From the NCBI GenBank assembly GCA_026125895.1, contig JAHCKG010000001.1, positions 310,001-374,000 of the forward strand: a stretch of DNA of 64,000 nt. The letters run 5' to 3'. The notes under the pieces are model-generated. The model had not been told where the DNA came from. It worked only from the letters and a program-made list of their open reading frames with translations, and did not search any database. Positions 51,422 to 60,640 of the stretch are shown in pieces. The stretch is from Pseudolabrys sp. (lineage in GTDB: Bacteria > Pseudomonadota > Alphaproteobacteria > Rhizobiales > Xanthobacteraceae). Both the position numbers and the translations under genes were made by a program. Positions within the stretch are counted from its first letter, which is position 1; each line of letters begins with the position of its first letter.

Positions 51422-52153
51422 TCAATTCTTGTATGCCGATATCAGCAATATCATTGGCCGCTCTAGCTCTTCGGCCAGATCGGGTATCTGCGCAATCTGT
51501 TCAGCCGTGGGCGCGAACTCCTCCATCCGGCGCAACTCGAATCCCGTGCTGATCAATGTGTTGATCGTCGTCGCCAAGGTCCGGTGGTGCTTCAGCACTC
51601 CCTTGGCGAACCAGTCGGTACGGCGCTCACCCTCAATAGAGTAGCCGTTGACCGGCCAAGTCTTGCGGCCATCCTCGTCCTCCGTCCAATGTGGATGTTT
51701 TGCAGCCATGAAGATCGGATGCTCGATGGTGAAGACCAGATCGCCGCCGTGTGCCAGAGCTGCGTAGATCATGCGGATCAGCCGTTCGAAATCCTGCACG
51801 TAGTGGAATGTCAGCGCGCTATAGACCAGATCGAAGCCCGACTCGGGCAGCTCCAACGTTTCCAGATCGGTGATGCGGTAGGTGACGGCGGCATCGTTGG
51901 TATCGGCCCGTGCCCGCTGGATCATATTCTTCGACAGGTCGAGCCCCAAGACAGTTGCCGCGCCCTGATCGCGGAACCAGCGAGTGGCCCAGCCGAAACC
52001 GCAGCCCAGATCGGCTACGCGCTTATCTGCCACATTCGGCAGCAAGGCCCGGATAGCGGGCCATTCCGGCGCGCCGTCGAGCCCCTGCACTTGCCGGGGA
52101 AGCTGGCTGTAGCCTGCGAAGAAATCGGGATTGTCGTAAATATTCTGTGCCAT
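51422..52153 (-). CDS. Class I SAM-dependent methyltransferase
   Basis: 243 residues. Motif I VADLGCGFGWATRWF at about residue 45, D in LGLDLSKNMIQRAR, LETLELPESGFDLVYSALTFHYV and GGDLVFTIEHPIF in the right order for the Methyltransf_11/25 group. GGAG precedes ATG 52153. The substrate is unknown. It interrupts the flagellar cluster between fliP and the TPR gene; flagellin or lipid methylation is speculative. The gap 52154-52439 holds no gene. Confidence 0.9.
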   Translation of the reverse strand: MAQNIYDNPDFFAGYSQLPRQVQGLDGAPEWPAIRALLPNVADKRVADLGCGFGWATRWFRDQGAATVLGLDLSKNMIQRARADTNDAAVTYRITDLETLELPESGFDLVYSALTFHYVQDFERLIRMIYAALAHGGDLVFTIEHPIFMAAKHPHWTEDEDGRKTWPVNGYSIEGERRTDWFAKGVLKHHRTLATTINTLISTGFELRRMEEFAPTAEQIAQIPDLAEELERPMILLISAYKN

Positions 52154-52439
52154 GTTCGTCTCCAGAGAAAGGGAAGGACGAGGCACGCATTCCACGCCAA
52201 GGCACCTCGTCCGAGGGGGAGGCCGAGGCCGGCAATCAGCGTGGCTAGTTCGCGTGATCGGCGCACCGGCATCCCGCCAATTGGATACCGGCCAGCCGGG
52301 CGACGATGCGGATGTCCTGTCGTGCCGATCAGAAGGACCATGGCAATAGCCAGCAAGCGCCGCGACCTCAACCATTTTCGCCTGCGTCGCTCACGGGAAT
52401 CTAAAATGATAACAGTTTAGCGCCTGGCCTAAGCGCGCG

Positions 52440-55400
52440 CTAATTGCGCGCCTGACGGCGGATCGAGCCGGTCGGCGCCGTGTCGGCTTTCGCGGTTTGC
52501 GGCGCCGCCGGCCGCCGCAGCGACGATTGCGGCCCCGGGGGCTCGGCCGGCGCATCCTTCTTCACCTTGGGCTCCGGCAACTTTTCCGAGCCGGCGCCGA
52601 AACGCGTGTGAAGGTCGTCGAGGAAAGCGTTGAGCGTATCGATCGAGGCGATCTTGCCGGCGACCGAACGGAATTCGTCGGACGCCGCGCCGATCGGCGC
52701 GCCGACGACATTGAAGGCGCGCGCATCCGGCGTGCCGGCCATCTTGGCCGCGTATTTCTCGCGCAGGCGCGTGAGCGCCAGCGCTTCATCGCTCAGCGTG
52801 TAACCGATGGCGGCGCGCAGCACGTCGCCGCGCTCGGCGTCGCTGAGCGGGCGGAAATCCTTCCAGCGCTCGCCCAGCATCAGTTCGAGTTGTTCGGCCG
52901 CGGCGCGCCAGTGCTTGGCCGACCATTCGATGTCGGCGCGCAGGCGCGTCGCCTCGCGGCCCTTGATGCTGGCGACGATCTCGAGCGCCACTTCGTTGCG
53001 GCCGACATCGGACAGCGCCCGCGCCTCGAGCAGCAGGCGCTGGTCGCGCAATTCGTTCGACAGATCCGCCGACCGCGTCTTCTGCAGCGCCGCCAGCGCG
53101 CGATCCGGCTTGTGATTCATCAGATAGATCGTGGCGAGCCTCGTGGCCACCTGCGCGCGCGCCGCGCCTTCGAGACGGTGATCGACCTGGTGCTGGAGCA
53201 GTTCGGCCGCCTGATCGAGCAGATCGACCGCCACCAGCCGCTCCGCCAGCTTGCGGATCATCTCGTCGCCGCGCCGACCGATCGGCGTCAGCTCGCGGTA
53301 ATCGTAGAACAGCGCAAGCGCCTCGATCGGCGGCAGGCTGTCGCCCTTGCCGCCGAGAAACAGGCTGTCGAAGGTCGCCGCCGCTTCGTCCTGGATCTTG
53401 CGCGTGAGCTCCGAATTGGGATGCGCCAGCAGCGCCGTGCGCATGACGTGGAAAGCGTCGCGATAGCGGCCGTCCTTGGTGTAGAGATGCGCCAGCATCT
53501 GCAGGCCCTGCGTCTCGGTCTCGTCGCCGCGCCACACCGTGCTCAGCGTCTCGAGTTCGTGCACGGTCTCATTGTGCGGCATGGCGCCGCTCTTCGACAT
53601 CAGCTCGATCTCGCGCAGCCGCGCTTGCGCCGCAGCGCGGCGGTTCGGCGACATCACGGCGCTGCGGTATTGCGCCAGCGCCTCCTCCTTGCGGCCGAAG
53701 CCCTCGGCCAGCCGGCCCTTGAGCACGGCGAGCGCCGGCGCCATCTCGTCCGGCACCGCGATGGTCTCGAAGTCGTTGGCAATGCGGTTGGCGCCGTCGA
53801 AATCGCGCACCTCGATGTCTGTGCGCAGGCGATCGAGCATCACCATCCGCTGCAGGTCGATCGGCAGCGCCGCGATGGCGCGGTCGAGCGCCATGAATTC
53901 GCTGTGCGCCAGCGCCCATTGGCCGAGCCGGGCATGCGCCATGGCGCGCCAGATCGGCGCGGTCTGCTGATTGGCGATGTCCGGGTCGGCGATGTCCTTC
54001 AGCGCCTCCTCGGGGCGGTGCATCATGACATTGGCGAGCGCCTTGAGGATCGAGCCGGTGACGTCGTCGCCGGCATTGGTCTTGTCGGCCAGCGCCACGG
54101 CGAGCACGCCCTGCGCCTCGGGTCCCATGTCGTTGGCGATGTAGAAGCGCGCCAGGTTGTAGCGCGCCGCGCGCTTGGTGCCCTCGCCGGCCGCTGCCGC
54201 GGCCGCCACCAGCGCCGCCTGCCGCGCCTCGAACGGCGTCGTTCTGTCGTGCTGCCAGGTCTCGGGATCGAACGAACCCTCGCGGAAGCTCGGCGCCATC
54301 TGCTGCTGCTGCACGACGCTGTCCGGCGACAGCGACAGGCCGCGCGGCCGCGTGATGGTGATCTGCTCCGGCGTCACATCGACTGAAACGTCGTCGGCGA
54401 TCGGCGCCAGCGCCACGCCCTGCATCGATTGCAGCACGTGCAGCTCGACGAAATCCTGCGACTGCATGACGCCGCGCGCCGGCGCCAGCGCCGTCACCAC
54501 CATCAGCCGGTTGCCGAGATCGGGATCGGTGAGCTGATGCAGCGTTCCGGCGTGGTCGAGCGGGATGACGATGCCGCGCTTGGTGCCGTTGATGGCGCGC
54601 GACATCGAGAGCGGCTGCGGCGGCGCGGCCACCGCATCGCCGATCTTCAATATCCAGCCATTGTCGTCGGCCTCCAGGCTTGCCATCTGCGGCCGCGTCA
54701 GGCGCAGGCGCACGATGCCTTCGCCCTCGCCGCCGCGCGCGAAGCTCGCCTGCCGCACGATGCTGCCGTAGTCGGCCGCCAGTTTGGAGACGTCGATCTT
54801 CTTGCCGCTGTCGAAGACCAGCCACAGCGTGTCGCCGCGGCGAAACATCGCCGCCGGCGTCGGCTGCGCGAACGGCAGGCTGACGCGCAGACTGTCGCTG
54901 GAAGCGGACGCGAGCGCGGCCATGGAGCCGCCCTGATCGCCCGCGAGCGCCGGCTTCTCCGCTGGCTTTGCGTCGGGCTTGGCTATCGGCTTGGCCATCG
55001 GCGTGGCATCGGCCGGCGGCGCTTCGGCCGCATTGGCCGCCACGGCGATGACCGGCTTCGGTTCTGCCGGACGTTCGAGCTTGACGTCTGCTTTGGGCGC
55101 CGGCGCCGGTTGCATCTGCGCATGCGGCTGGGCCGGCGGCGCATCCTTGGCCGGATCTTTGCCCGGCGCTTCCTTGACGGCGGGCGTATCCGGCGCGGCG
55201 GCGTCTTTGGCCGGCACGGTTTCCGGCGGCGCGATCTGCGCCGCGACCGGGGCGACCACACCGGCGGCGAGCGCTTCCGGCGACTGCTGCGTCAGGCCGG
55301 CATTGAGATCGCGGCCGACATCGACGACGAAGCTCTTGTCCTCCCGGAAGGCGCGCGTTTCCGGGGTACCGTTGAGCGCGAACACCACCGCGATGGAATC

Positions 55401-56135
55401 GAATTCGGCTTCCGGCCGCACCGACTTCAAGGTCGCCGGCAAAGTCGCCGCGACGTCGGCGAGATCCCACTTCAGCGCCTGATTGAAATGCAGCTTGAAC
55501 TTGCCGTCGTTCAACTCCGGCGTGACATTGGCGCCGGGCGGCAGATCGAACACATAGCGCATGAAGGTCGGCAGCTTGACGACCTTGACGCGGATCGGCG
55601 GCATCTCCGCAGCCTTCGCGCTGGCCCTTGCCTTGCGCGCGGCGAGTTCGGCGGCGCGCGCGCGAGCCGCCAGTTCATCGACGACGTCCTGCGGCAGGCC
55701 GGGCATCAGGCCCGCCCAGTTCTCCGGCAGGAGATCGATGAACAGCCGCTCGGCCGCCGGGATCACGTTGACGCGGAATCGTCCGGCGAGCGCGACGCGC
55801 ACCGCCTTGCCATCGGGATCGATGCGTGCGGCGCTGACATATTCGGAGGCGCTGCTGTTGAGCCGTTCGACCGCAACGTCGACCGGTTTCTTGAATTCGA
55901 CAACAAGAATGGCGCCGGCGACGCGCACCTTGGCATCGACCGGCTCGTCGAACTTGAAGACCAGCCGGCCATAGCCGCCGACGATCGAGGATTTCACCTC
56001 GCCCTTCACCGCCTCATCGGCGCGCGCCGGCGACAGGTTCGCCGCGGCCACGATGGCGATCGCCATGGCCAGCCGTCCCGCGACGGCGAGCGCGCGCAGG
56101 CAGGCCGTTTTTGTGCTGGCGGAACGAGGCGTCAT
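52440..56135 (-). CDS. Large exported TPR-type protein of the flagellar cluster
   Basis: 1231 residues, among the longest here. Signal peptide (RLAMAIAIVAAANLSPARAD), an AMIN-like beta domain (GGYGRLVFKFDEPVDAKVRVAGA and following), a Pro/Ala/Lys-rich region of about 100 residues, a second beta part (SDSLRVSLPFAQPTPAAMFRRGDTLWLVFD), then helical repeats to the C-terminus with many TPR-like WRAMAHARLGQWALAHSEF and ALAALQKTRSAD units. Periplasmic or envelope-anchored scaffold is the likeliest role. Homologues occur at this place in rhizobial flagellar loci. A perfect CtrA box lies 50 bases upstream. Confidence 0.85.
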   Translation of the reverse strand: MTPRSASTKTACLRALAVAGRLAMAIAIVAAANLSPARADEAVKGEVKSSIVGGYGRLVFKFDEPVDAKVRVAGAILVVEFKKPVDVAVERLNSSASEYVSAARIDPDGKAVRVALAGRFRVNVIPAAERLFIDLLPENWAGLMPGLPQDVVDELAARARAAELAARKARASAKAAEMPPIRVKVVKLPTFMRYVFDLPPGANVTPELNDGKFKLHFNQALKWDLADVAATLPATLKSVRPEAEFDSIAVVFALNGTPETRAFREDKSFVVDVGRDLNAGLTQQSPEALAAGVVAPVAAQIAPPETVPAKDAAAPDTPAVKEAPGKDPAKDAPPAQPHAQMQPAPAPKADVKLERPAEPKPVIAVAANAAEAPPADATPMAKPIAKPDAKPAEKPALAGDQGGSMAALASASSDSLRVSLPFAQPTPAAMFRRGDTLWLVFDSGKKIDVSKLAADYGSIVRQASFARGGEGEGIVRLRLTRPQMASLEADDNGWILKIGDAVAAPPQPLSMSRAINGTKRGIVIPLDHAGTLHQLTDPDLGNRLMVVTALAPARGVMQSQDFVELHVLQSMQGVALAPIADDVSVDVTPEQITITRPRGLSLSPDSVVQQQQMAPSFREGSFDPETWQHDRTTPFEARQAALVAAAAAAGEGTKRAARYNLARFYIANDMGPEAQGVLAVALADKTNAGDDVTGSILKALANVMMHRPEEALKDIADPDIANQQTAPIWRAMAHARLGQWALAHSEFMALDRAIAALPIDLQRMVMLDRLRTDIEVRDFDGANRIANDFETIAVPDEMAPALAVLKGRLAEGFGRKEEALAQYRSAVMSPNRRAAAQARLREIELMSKSGAMPHNETVHELETLSTVWRGDETETQGLQMLAHLYTKDGRYRDAFHVMRTALLAHPNSELTRKIQDEAAATFDSLFLGGKGDSLPPIEALALFYDYRELTPIGRRGDEMIRKLAERLVAVDLLDQAAELLQHQVDHRLEGAARAQVATRLATIYLMNHKPDRALAALQKTRSADLSNELRDQRLLLEARALSDVGRNEVALEIVASIKGREATRLRADIEWSAKHWRAAAEQLELMLGERWKDFRPLSDAERGDVLRAAIGYTLSDEALALTRLREKYAAKMAGTPDARAFNVVGAPIGAASDEFRSVAGKIASIDTLNAFLDDLHTRFGAGSEKLPEPKVKKDAPAEPPGPQSSLRRPAAPQTAKADTAPTGSIRRQARN

Positions 56136-56184
56136 GCCGATTCCATAAGGCGGATTTGCCGGCTCCCAACCTAAGGATGGGCGT

Positions 56185-56199
56185 TTAACGTCGGCTTAA
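56185..56199. promoter_or_regulatory. CtrA box, perfect consensus
   Basis: TTAA-CGTCGGC-TTAA, an exact match to TTAA-N7-TTAA, 50-64 bases before the start of the TPR gene and after motE. It suggests that the TPR gene can be transcribed separately under CtrA control. Confidence 0.65.
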
Positions 56200-56251
56200 C
56201 CGTTAGGCCAAAAGGCCGTCCTTCCGGTCCGCCGTTACCGCCCTCGGCGGC

Positions 56252-57253
56252 TTAATTGCGGCTCGGGCTGCCATCGATTTTCGGCAGGTTGTCGGCCTCC
56301 TGGCCGCGCGGCGCGCTCGCGCGGGTCGCAAGCTCGACGGTCAGCCGCTCGGCCGCTTCCGGCGTCATCTGCGCCAGGACCGCGGACATGGTGACGGGCT
56401 TCATGGCGGTCGATATATCGACCAGGATTTTCAGATCGAGCCGGTCGAAGATGCGCGCCGCGTCTTTCGGCTTCATGTTCTCATACATGGCGACCAGGCC
56501 CTTCATGCGCTCTTTCTCTGCCTTGTCGCGCGTGTCGGTCTCGGTCTTGATGCGGGATTCGACGTCCTTGAGTTCGCCGACCTTGGCCTCGAGGCGTTTT
56601 TCCGCCGCCTTGATCAGGCTCTCGCGCATGTCGAGCTGCTTGTCGCGGTTGTCGAGCGTTTCGCGGCGGTCCTGCAGGCGATTGAGAATGGCGCGCTCGC
56701 CGGGCGAATTGATCTTGCCGGGCGTGAGCGGATAGGCCTCGTTGCCGACTTCGAGCTTGGTATCGGCCGGCGGCTTGTCGCTGGCTTTCAGCGGTTCGGC
56801 TGGCGGCTGACCCGCCGCGGGCGCCGCGCCGCCATGGCCGCCACCGCCTGACGACCCCGTGACGATGTTGTCGGCGCTCTTGTCCTTGGCGCCGCCGTCG
56901 ATCTTCGGCAGCGCTGCGGTCTTGTCGGCATCCACCGAGCCGGTGACGTCGCCGTCCCTGGGCAAGCCGCGCGCGCCGCCGAAATTGAACATCGCCGGCG
57001 CCCAGTTGCCGCCCTTCGCCGCGGCCTGCGCGTCCGGCATTTTCGGCTCTTCGGCAACGACAATGCGCGGATACTCGGGGACGCTGTCGCGGCTCGTGAC
57101 CGTGAGGCCGTCAGGATTGGCGCGCGCCCGCATGCGGTCGGCAAGCGTATAGCCGCCGTCGAACACCAGGCCCGTGACCTTCAGCACAAACAGCGAGATC
57201 GTCGCCAGAAGGACGATCGGAATGAGCCGAAAATCGCGCGCGAACTTGATCAT
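56252..57253 (-). CDS. motE: MotE-family flagellar motor protein
   Basis: 333 residues. One N-terminal membrane helix (RLIPIVLLATISLFVLKVTGL), an exported linker rich in G, A and D, a coiled coil (about 195-260: QDRRETLDNRDKQLDMRESLIKAAEKRLEAKV in parts) and the MgtE_N-like end domain (MYENMKPKDAARIFDRLDLKILVDISTAMKPVTMSAVLAQM in parts). MotE is a chaperone of the motor protein MotC in rhizobia. It overlaps the DUF6468 gene start. Confidence 0.88.
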   Translation of the reverse strand: MIKFARDFRLIPIVLLATISLFVLKVTGLVFDGGYTLADRMRARANPDGLTVTSRDSVPEYPRIVVAEEPKMPDAQAAAKGGNWAPAMFNFGGARGLPRDGDVTGSVDADKTAALPKIDGGAKDKSADNIVTGSSGGGGHGGAAPAAGQPPAEPLKASDKPPADTKLEVGNEAYPLTPGKINSPGERAILNRLQDRRETLDNRDKQLDMRESLIKAAEKRLEAKVGELKDVESRIKTETDTRDKAEKERMKGLVAMYENMKPKDAARIFDRLDLKILVDISTAMKPVTMSAVLAQMTPEAAERLTVELATRASAPRGQEADNLPKIDGSPSRN

Positions 57254-57696
57254 GCCGCGAGCCCGTCTCCCTGCAGGCGGGCGCGCGAACGTTCGGCGAA
57301 GGCCTGCGCGGCGGCCGCGACCGCCAGAGCGCTCGGCACCGCCGGCTGCGGCGGCGTCATGTCAATGGGACGGCCCGCTTCGGTGATGCGCACCAACCGG
57401 CCGAGAAGCTGTTCGCCGGCGGTGAGCTGGCGTTGCAGATCGTCCGACAGCGCCTCGGTGCGCTTGATGCGCTCGCCGAGGATTTGTTCGCCGTCCCGCA
57501 TCGTCGTCTTGAGGCCGCCGATGGCGCGCTCGGCGATCTCGGTCGCGGTGATCAGTTCGCCGATGGTGGCGCGCAGCGACTGCTCGTCGGCCTTGAGCAG
57601 GCGGATCTGCCTGTTGAGCCGGATGCAGTACAGGATGGTCATCAGCAGCAGCACGGACACCATGCTCTCGATGAGGTAGCCGTATTGGAACATCAC
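57250..57696 (-). CDS. DUF6468-type flagellar locus protein
   Basis: 148 residues. An N-terminal membrane helix (GYLIESMVSVLLLMTILYCIRL) followed by a coiled-coil stretch (NRQIRLLKADEQSLRATIGELITATEIAERAIGGLK in parts) and an Ala-rich end. Membrane-anchored, cytoplasmic. Always next to fliM/motE in rhizobia as I remember, function unknown. ATG overlaps the fliM stop. Confidence 0.78.
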   Translation of the reverse strand: MMFQYGYLIESMVSVLLLMTILYCIRLNRQIRLLKADEQSLRATIGELITATEIAERAIGGLKTTMRDGEQILGERIKRTEALSDDLQRQLTAGEQLLGRLVRITEAGRPIDMTPPQPAVPSALAVAAAAQAFAERSRARLQGDGLAA

Positions 57697-58892
57697 TGCG
57701 TCTCCATGCGGATTTTCGACTCGTCCGCCTTCTCGAACATGGCAAAGGTGGTGCGCGGCTTGCGCAGGTTCTTGGTGACGCGCACCGCGATGCGGTCGCC
57801 GACCTTGCCCATGCGCCCTTCGGTCAAGGTGACGTCGCCGCAGCGCAGCTTCACCGTGGCGTCGGGCTTGAGTTCGAGCATCAGCGTGTCGCCGACCTTG
57901 AGCTTCATCATGCGGCGCAGCGGCAGTTGTTCTTCATACAACACCGCATCGACGCCGATTTCGGCCTGGCCGATCTCGGTCGCCAGATGGCCTTCCCAGA
58001 TCTGGTCGCGGCCGAACTTCTCGCCCATGAACATCTGGAGAAGCGTGGCGCGGATCGGTTCGATCGTGGCGTAAGGCAGCAGCAGTTCGATGTTGCCGCC
58101 GCGGTCTTCCATGTCGATGCGCAGGCGCACCAGGATGGCGGCGTTGGCGGGCCGCGAGATCGCGGCGAAGCGCGGATTGGTCTCGAGGCGGTCGATGTTG
58201 AACTTGACCGGCGACAGCGGCTTGAAGGCGAGCTCGGCGTCGGCGAGCACGACCTCGATCATGCGCTTGACCAGGCTGGTCTCGATCGTCGTATAGGGCC
58301 GGCCTTCGATGCGCAAAGTCGAGGCGCCGCGGCGGCCGCCGAGCAGCACGTCGATGATCGAGTAGATCAGGCTGGAATTGACGGTGGCGAGGCCGAAATT
58401 GTCCCACTCCTCCGCCTTGAAGACGGCAAGGATGGCCGGCAGCGGGATGGAATTGAGATAGTCGCCGAAGCGCACCGAGGTGATGCGGTCGAGCGAGACC
58501 TCGACGTTGTCCGAGGTGAAGTTGCGCAGCGAGGTCGTCATCAGCCGCACGAGGCGGTCGAAGACGATTTCGAGCATCGGCAGACGCTCGTAAGACACCA
58601 TCGCCGAGTCGATGATGGCGCGAATGCCGGAGTTGTCGTTGAGGTTCACATCCGCCAGGCTGAAGCCGAGCAGATTGTCGATTTCCTCCTGATTGAGGAT
58701 GCGCTCGGCGCCGCCTTTGTTGTTCGACTGGAAGCCGGCGGTGTCGTCGACCATCGCCGCCCATTGCGCCGCCGCGACATCGGCGGCGCTCGCCGGATGC
58801 GCCGGCGCGCCGCCGGAGGCGCCCTCGGCCTCCAGCGCCTGGCCCCACTCGGCCTTCAGCGCTTCCTGGTCGATCTGATCGTTGCCCGCCAT
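57693..58892 (-). CDS. fliM: Flagellar motor switch protein FliM
   Basis: 399 residues. The C-ring protein's order: NQEEIDNLLGFSLAD-like N-terminal region, middle CheC-like domain (YERLPMLEIVFDRLVRLMTTSLRNFTSDNVEV in parts, GRRGASTLRIEGRPYTTIE), and a C-terminal FliN-like part (LKLKVGDTLMLELKPDATVKLRCGDVTLTEGRMGKVGDRIAVRV in parts). Together with FliG and FliN it sets rotation direction; those partners are not in view. Confidence 0.95.
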   Translation of the reverse strand: MAGNDQIDQEALKAEWGQALEAEGASGGAPAHPASAADVAAAQWAAMVDDTAGFQSNNKGGAERILNQEEIDNLLGFSLADVNLNDNSGIRAIIDSAMVSYERLPMLEIVFDRLVRLMTTSLRNFTSDNVEVSLDRITSVRFGDYLNSIPLPAILAVFKAEEWDNFGLATVNSSLIYSIIDVLLGGRRGASTLRIEGRPYTTIETSLVKRMIEVVLADAELAFKPLSPVKFNIDRLETNPRFAAISRPANAAILVRLRIDMEDRGGNIELLLPYATIEPIRATLLQMFMGEKFGRDQIWEGHLATEIGQAEIGVDAVLYEEQLPLRRMMKLKVGDTLMLELKPDATVKLRCGDVTLTEGRMGKVGDRIAVRVTKNLRKPRTTFAMFEKADESKIRMETQ

Positions 58893-58957
58893 CTTCGTCT
58901 AGCTTTACCGTCTTGCGTGAAGTCTGAAATTGCTGTCGTGTCCGCGCGGCCCGGGCG

Positions 58958-59464
58958 CTACTGGACGACGATCTCCTTGAACAGCACCGCCGTCACCTTG
59001 TTCGGCGCCACCGCGACATTGACGCGGCGCGTCAATTCTTCCTTGAGCCGGTAGAGACCGGCCGAGCCGTCGAGATCGGTCGGGCGCAGTTCGCGCAGAT
59101 ACGTCTGGAAGGCGTCCATCACCCGCGGCATCAGCGGCTGGATCTTCGGCACCAGCTCGGCGTCGGGCAGTTCGAGGACGACCTTGACCTTGAGATATTG
59201 CGTGCGGTCGGAGCCGGCGCTCGACAGGTTGACCAGCACGTCCGGCAGATCGACGAAGGTCGCGGGCTTCACCACTTCCTTCTTGGCTTCTTCTTTCTTG
59301 TCGTGGCCGCCCTTCATGAACATGAAGGCGCCGCCGCCGCCGCCAAGCACAAGGATCGCCGCAGCGGCGATGATCATCACCTTCTTCGACGGCAGCTTGC
59401 TCTTCTTGGGGGCTTCATCGGCTTCGGCTTCCGGTTCCGCTTCCTTCTTCGCCGCCTTGGCCAT
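58958..59464 (-). CDS. fliL: Flagellar basal body-associated protein FliL
   Basis: 168 residues: charged start (AKKEAEPEAEADEAPKKSK), one membrane helix (KVMIIAAAAILVLGGGGGAFMFM) and the periplasmic FliL domain (TFVDLPDVLVNLSSAGSDRTQYLKVKVVLEL and the DLDGSAGLYRLKEELTRRVN end, in parts). It supports stator function. ATG 59464 has AGGGGA 7 bases before it. First gene of the fliL-fliM-DUF6468-motE unit. Confidence 0.94.
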   Translation of the reverse strand: MAKAAKKEAEPEAEADEAPKKSKLPSKKVMIIAAAAILVLGGGGGAFMFMKGGHDKKEEAKKEVVKPATFVDLPDVLVNLSSAGSDRTQYLKVKVVLELPDAELVPKIQPLMPRVMDAFQTYLRELRPTDLDGSAGLYRLKEELTRRVNVAVAPNKVTAVLFKEIVVQ

Positions 59465-59850
59465 CACCAATCCCCTGAAATTCCGAATTGCCGGGCAATG
59501 CGCGCCGCGCCGGCTTCCCGTGCCGTGGTCACGCCGGCAAGCCGCCCCCTTGCCGCCACCATTCGTGTCGGCGGCGCCACGTTAGGGGCGGTATGGTTAA
59601 CAGAACCTTTCCCGGGTTCCCGAAGCGGCAAGAATTGCCGGGTCATATCGGCCGCTATGGTGATTTTTGCCTTGCGATTTACGGCTGATAAAAAGTTAAG
59701 ATACTGAAATACCTATTGTTTTCGTGTTGGCACGGCCCCTGCAATTCATCTCGCCAGAAGCGCCAGGCTTGGGAGAGCCAAAGCGTTTCGGCACACGGCG
59801 CGGCCGGCCTCGGGAGGGCGGGCAGCGTCGGGATCAAGGGGAGATGACCG
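59465..59850. other. Divergent flagellar intergenic region (fliL / flgF)
   Basis: 386 bases without a gene. It holds the sigma-54 promoter at 59727-59743 and two isolated TTAA half sites (59597 and 59696) that fall short of the CtrA consensus. No terminator is apparent. Confidence 0.6.
59727..59743 (+). promoter_or_regulatory. Sigma-54 (-24/-12) promoter of flgF operon
   Basis: TTGGCACGGCCCCTGCA: -24 GG at 59729-59730 and -12 GC at 59741-59742 with exactly ten bases between them, and TGGCAC matching the -24 consensus. It lies 107 bases before flgF. Sigma-54 drives later flagellar classes in relatives such as Caulobacter. Confidence 0.7.
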
Positions 59851-60621
59851 ATGCAGAATTCCCTGCTGGTCGGACTATCGCGTCAGGTCGCGCTGCGGCG
59901 CGAGCTCGACGTCGTGGCGAACAACATCGCCAACGTGAACACGCCCGGCTTCAAGGCCGACGGCACCGTGTTCGAGGAATTCATCGGCAAGGTCGCGCGC
60001 TCCGACATGGACGACCTGTCGCGCCGCGACAGCCGCGTCAGCTTCGTGCGCGACCGCGCCACCTGGATCGATCTCGGCCAGGGCAACATGGAGCGCACCG
60101 GCAACCCGACCGACGTCGCCATCCAGGGTCAGGGCTTCTTCGCGGTGCAGACGCCGCAAGGCGAACGCTACACCCGCAACGGCGCCTTCCAGATCAATTC
60201 GCAAGGCCAGCTCGTGACCGGCGAAGGCTACCAGGTGCTCGGCGACAACGGTCCGATCCAGTTCCAGCCGAACGACCGCGAGATCCAGATCAGCGCCGAC
60301 GGCACCATCAGCGTCAGCGTCCCCGGCGCCACCGGCGAATCGCTGCGCGGTAAGCTGCGCATGATCGCCTTCGACAACCCCGGCGCGCTGCGCAAGAGCG
60401 GCGCCGGCACCTTCGCCCTCGCCGACGGCGTCAATATCGTGCCCGACACCAACTCGCGCTTTTCGCAAGGCACCGTGGAGAAGTCGAACGTACGCTCGGT
60501 CGTCGAGATGACGCGCATGATCGAGATCTCGCGCACCTACACCCAGGTCGCCAACATCATTCAGGCCCAGGCCGATTTGTCACGCAGCGCCGTGAACAAG
60601 CTGGCCGACGTGCCGAACTGA
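59851..60621 (+). CDS. flgF: Flagellar proximal rod protein FlgF
   Basis: 256 residues. Rod-protein N-terminus LVGLSRQVALRRELDVVANNIANVNTPGFKADG, the FlgF-specific DVAIQGQGFFAVQTPQGERYTRNGAFQINSQGQLVT (in parts) and C-terminal VVEMTRMIEISRTYTQVANIIQAQADLSRSAVNKL. It follows the sigma-54 promoter and starts the flgF-G-A-H unit. Confidence 0.94.
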   Translation: MQNSLLVGLSRQVALRRELDVVANNIANVNTPGFKADGTVFEEFIGKVARSDMDDLSRRDSRVSFVRDRATWIDLGQGNMERTGNPTDVAIQGQGFFAVQTPQGERYTRNGAFQINSQGQLVTGEGYQVLGDNGPIQFQPNDREIQISADGTISVSVPGATGESLRGKLRMIAFDNPGALRKSGAGTFALADGVNIVPDTNSRFSQGTVEKSNVRSVVEMTRMIEISRTYTQVANIIQAQADLSRSAVNKLADVPN

Positions 60622-60640
60622 CGCGGACGGAGAATAGCCC

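Noticed and set aside
59597-59611. CtrA box upstream of fliL (TTAA-N7-TTTC)
   Set aside because: The second half matches at only two bases; too weak against background.
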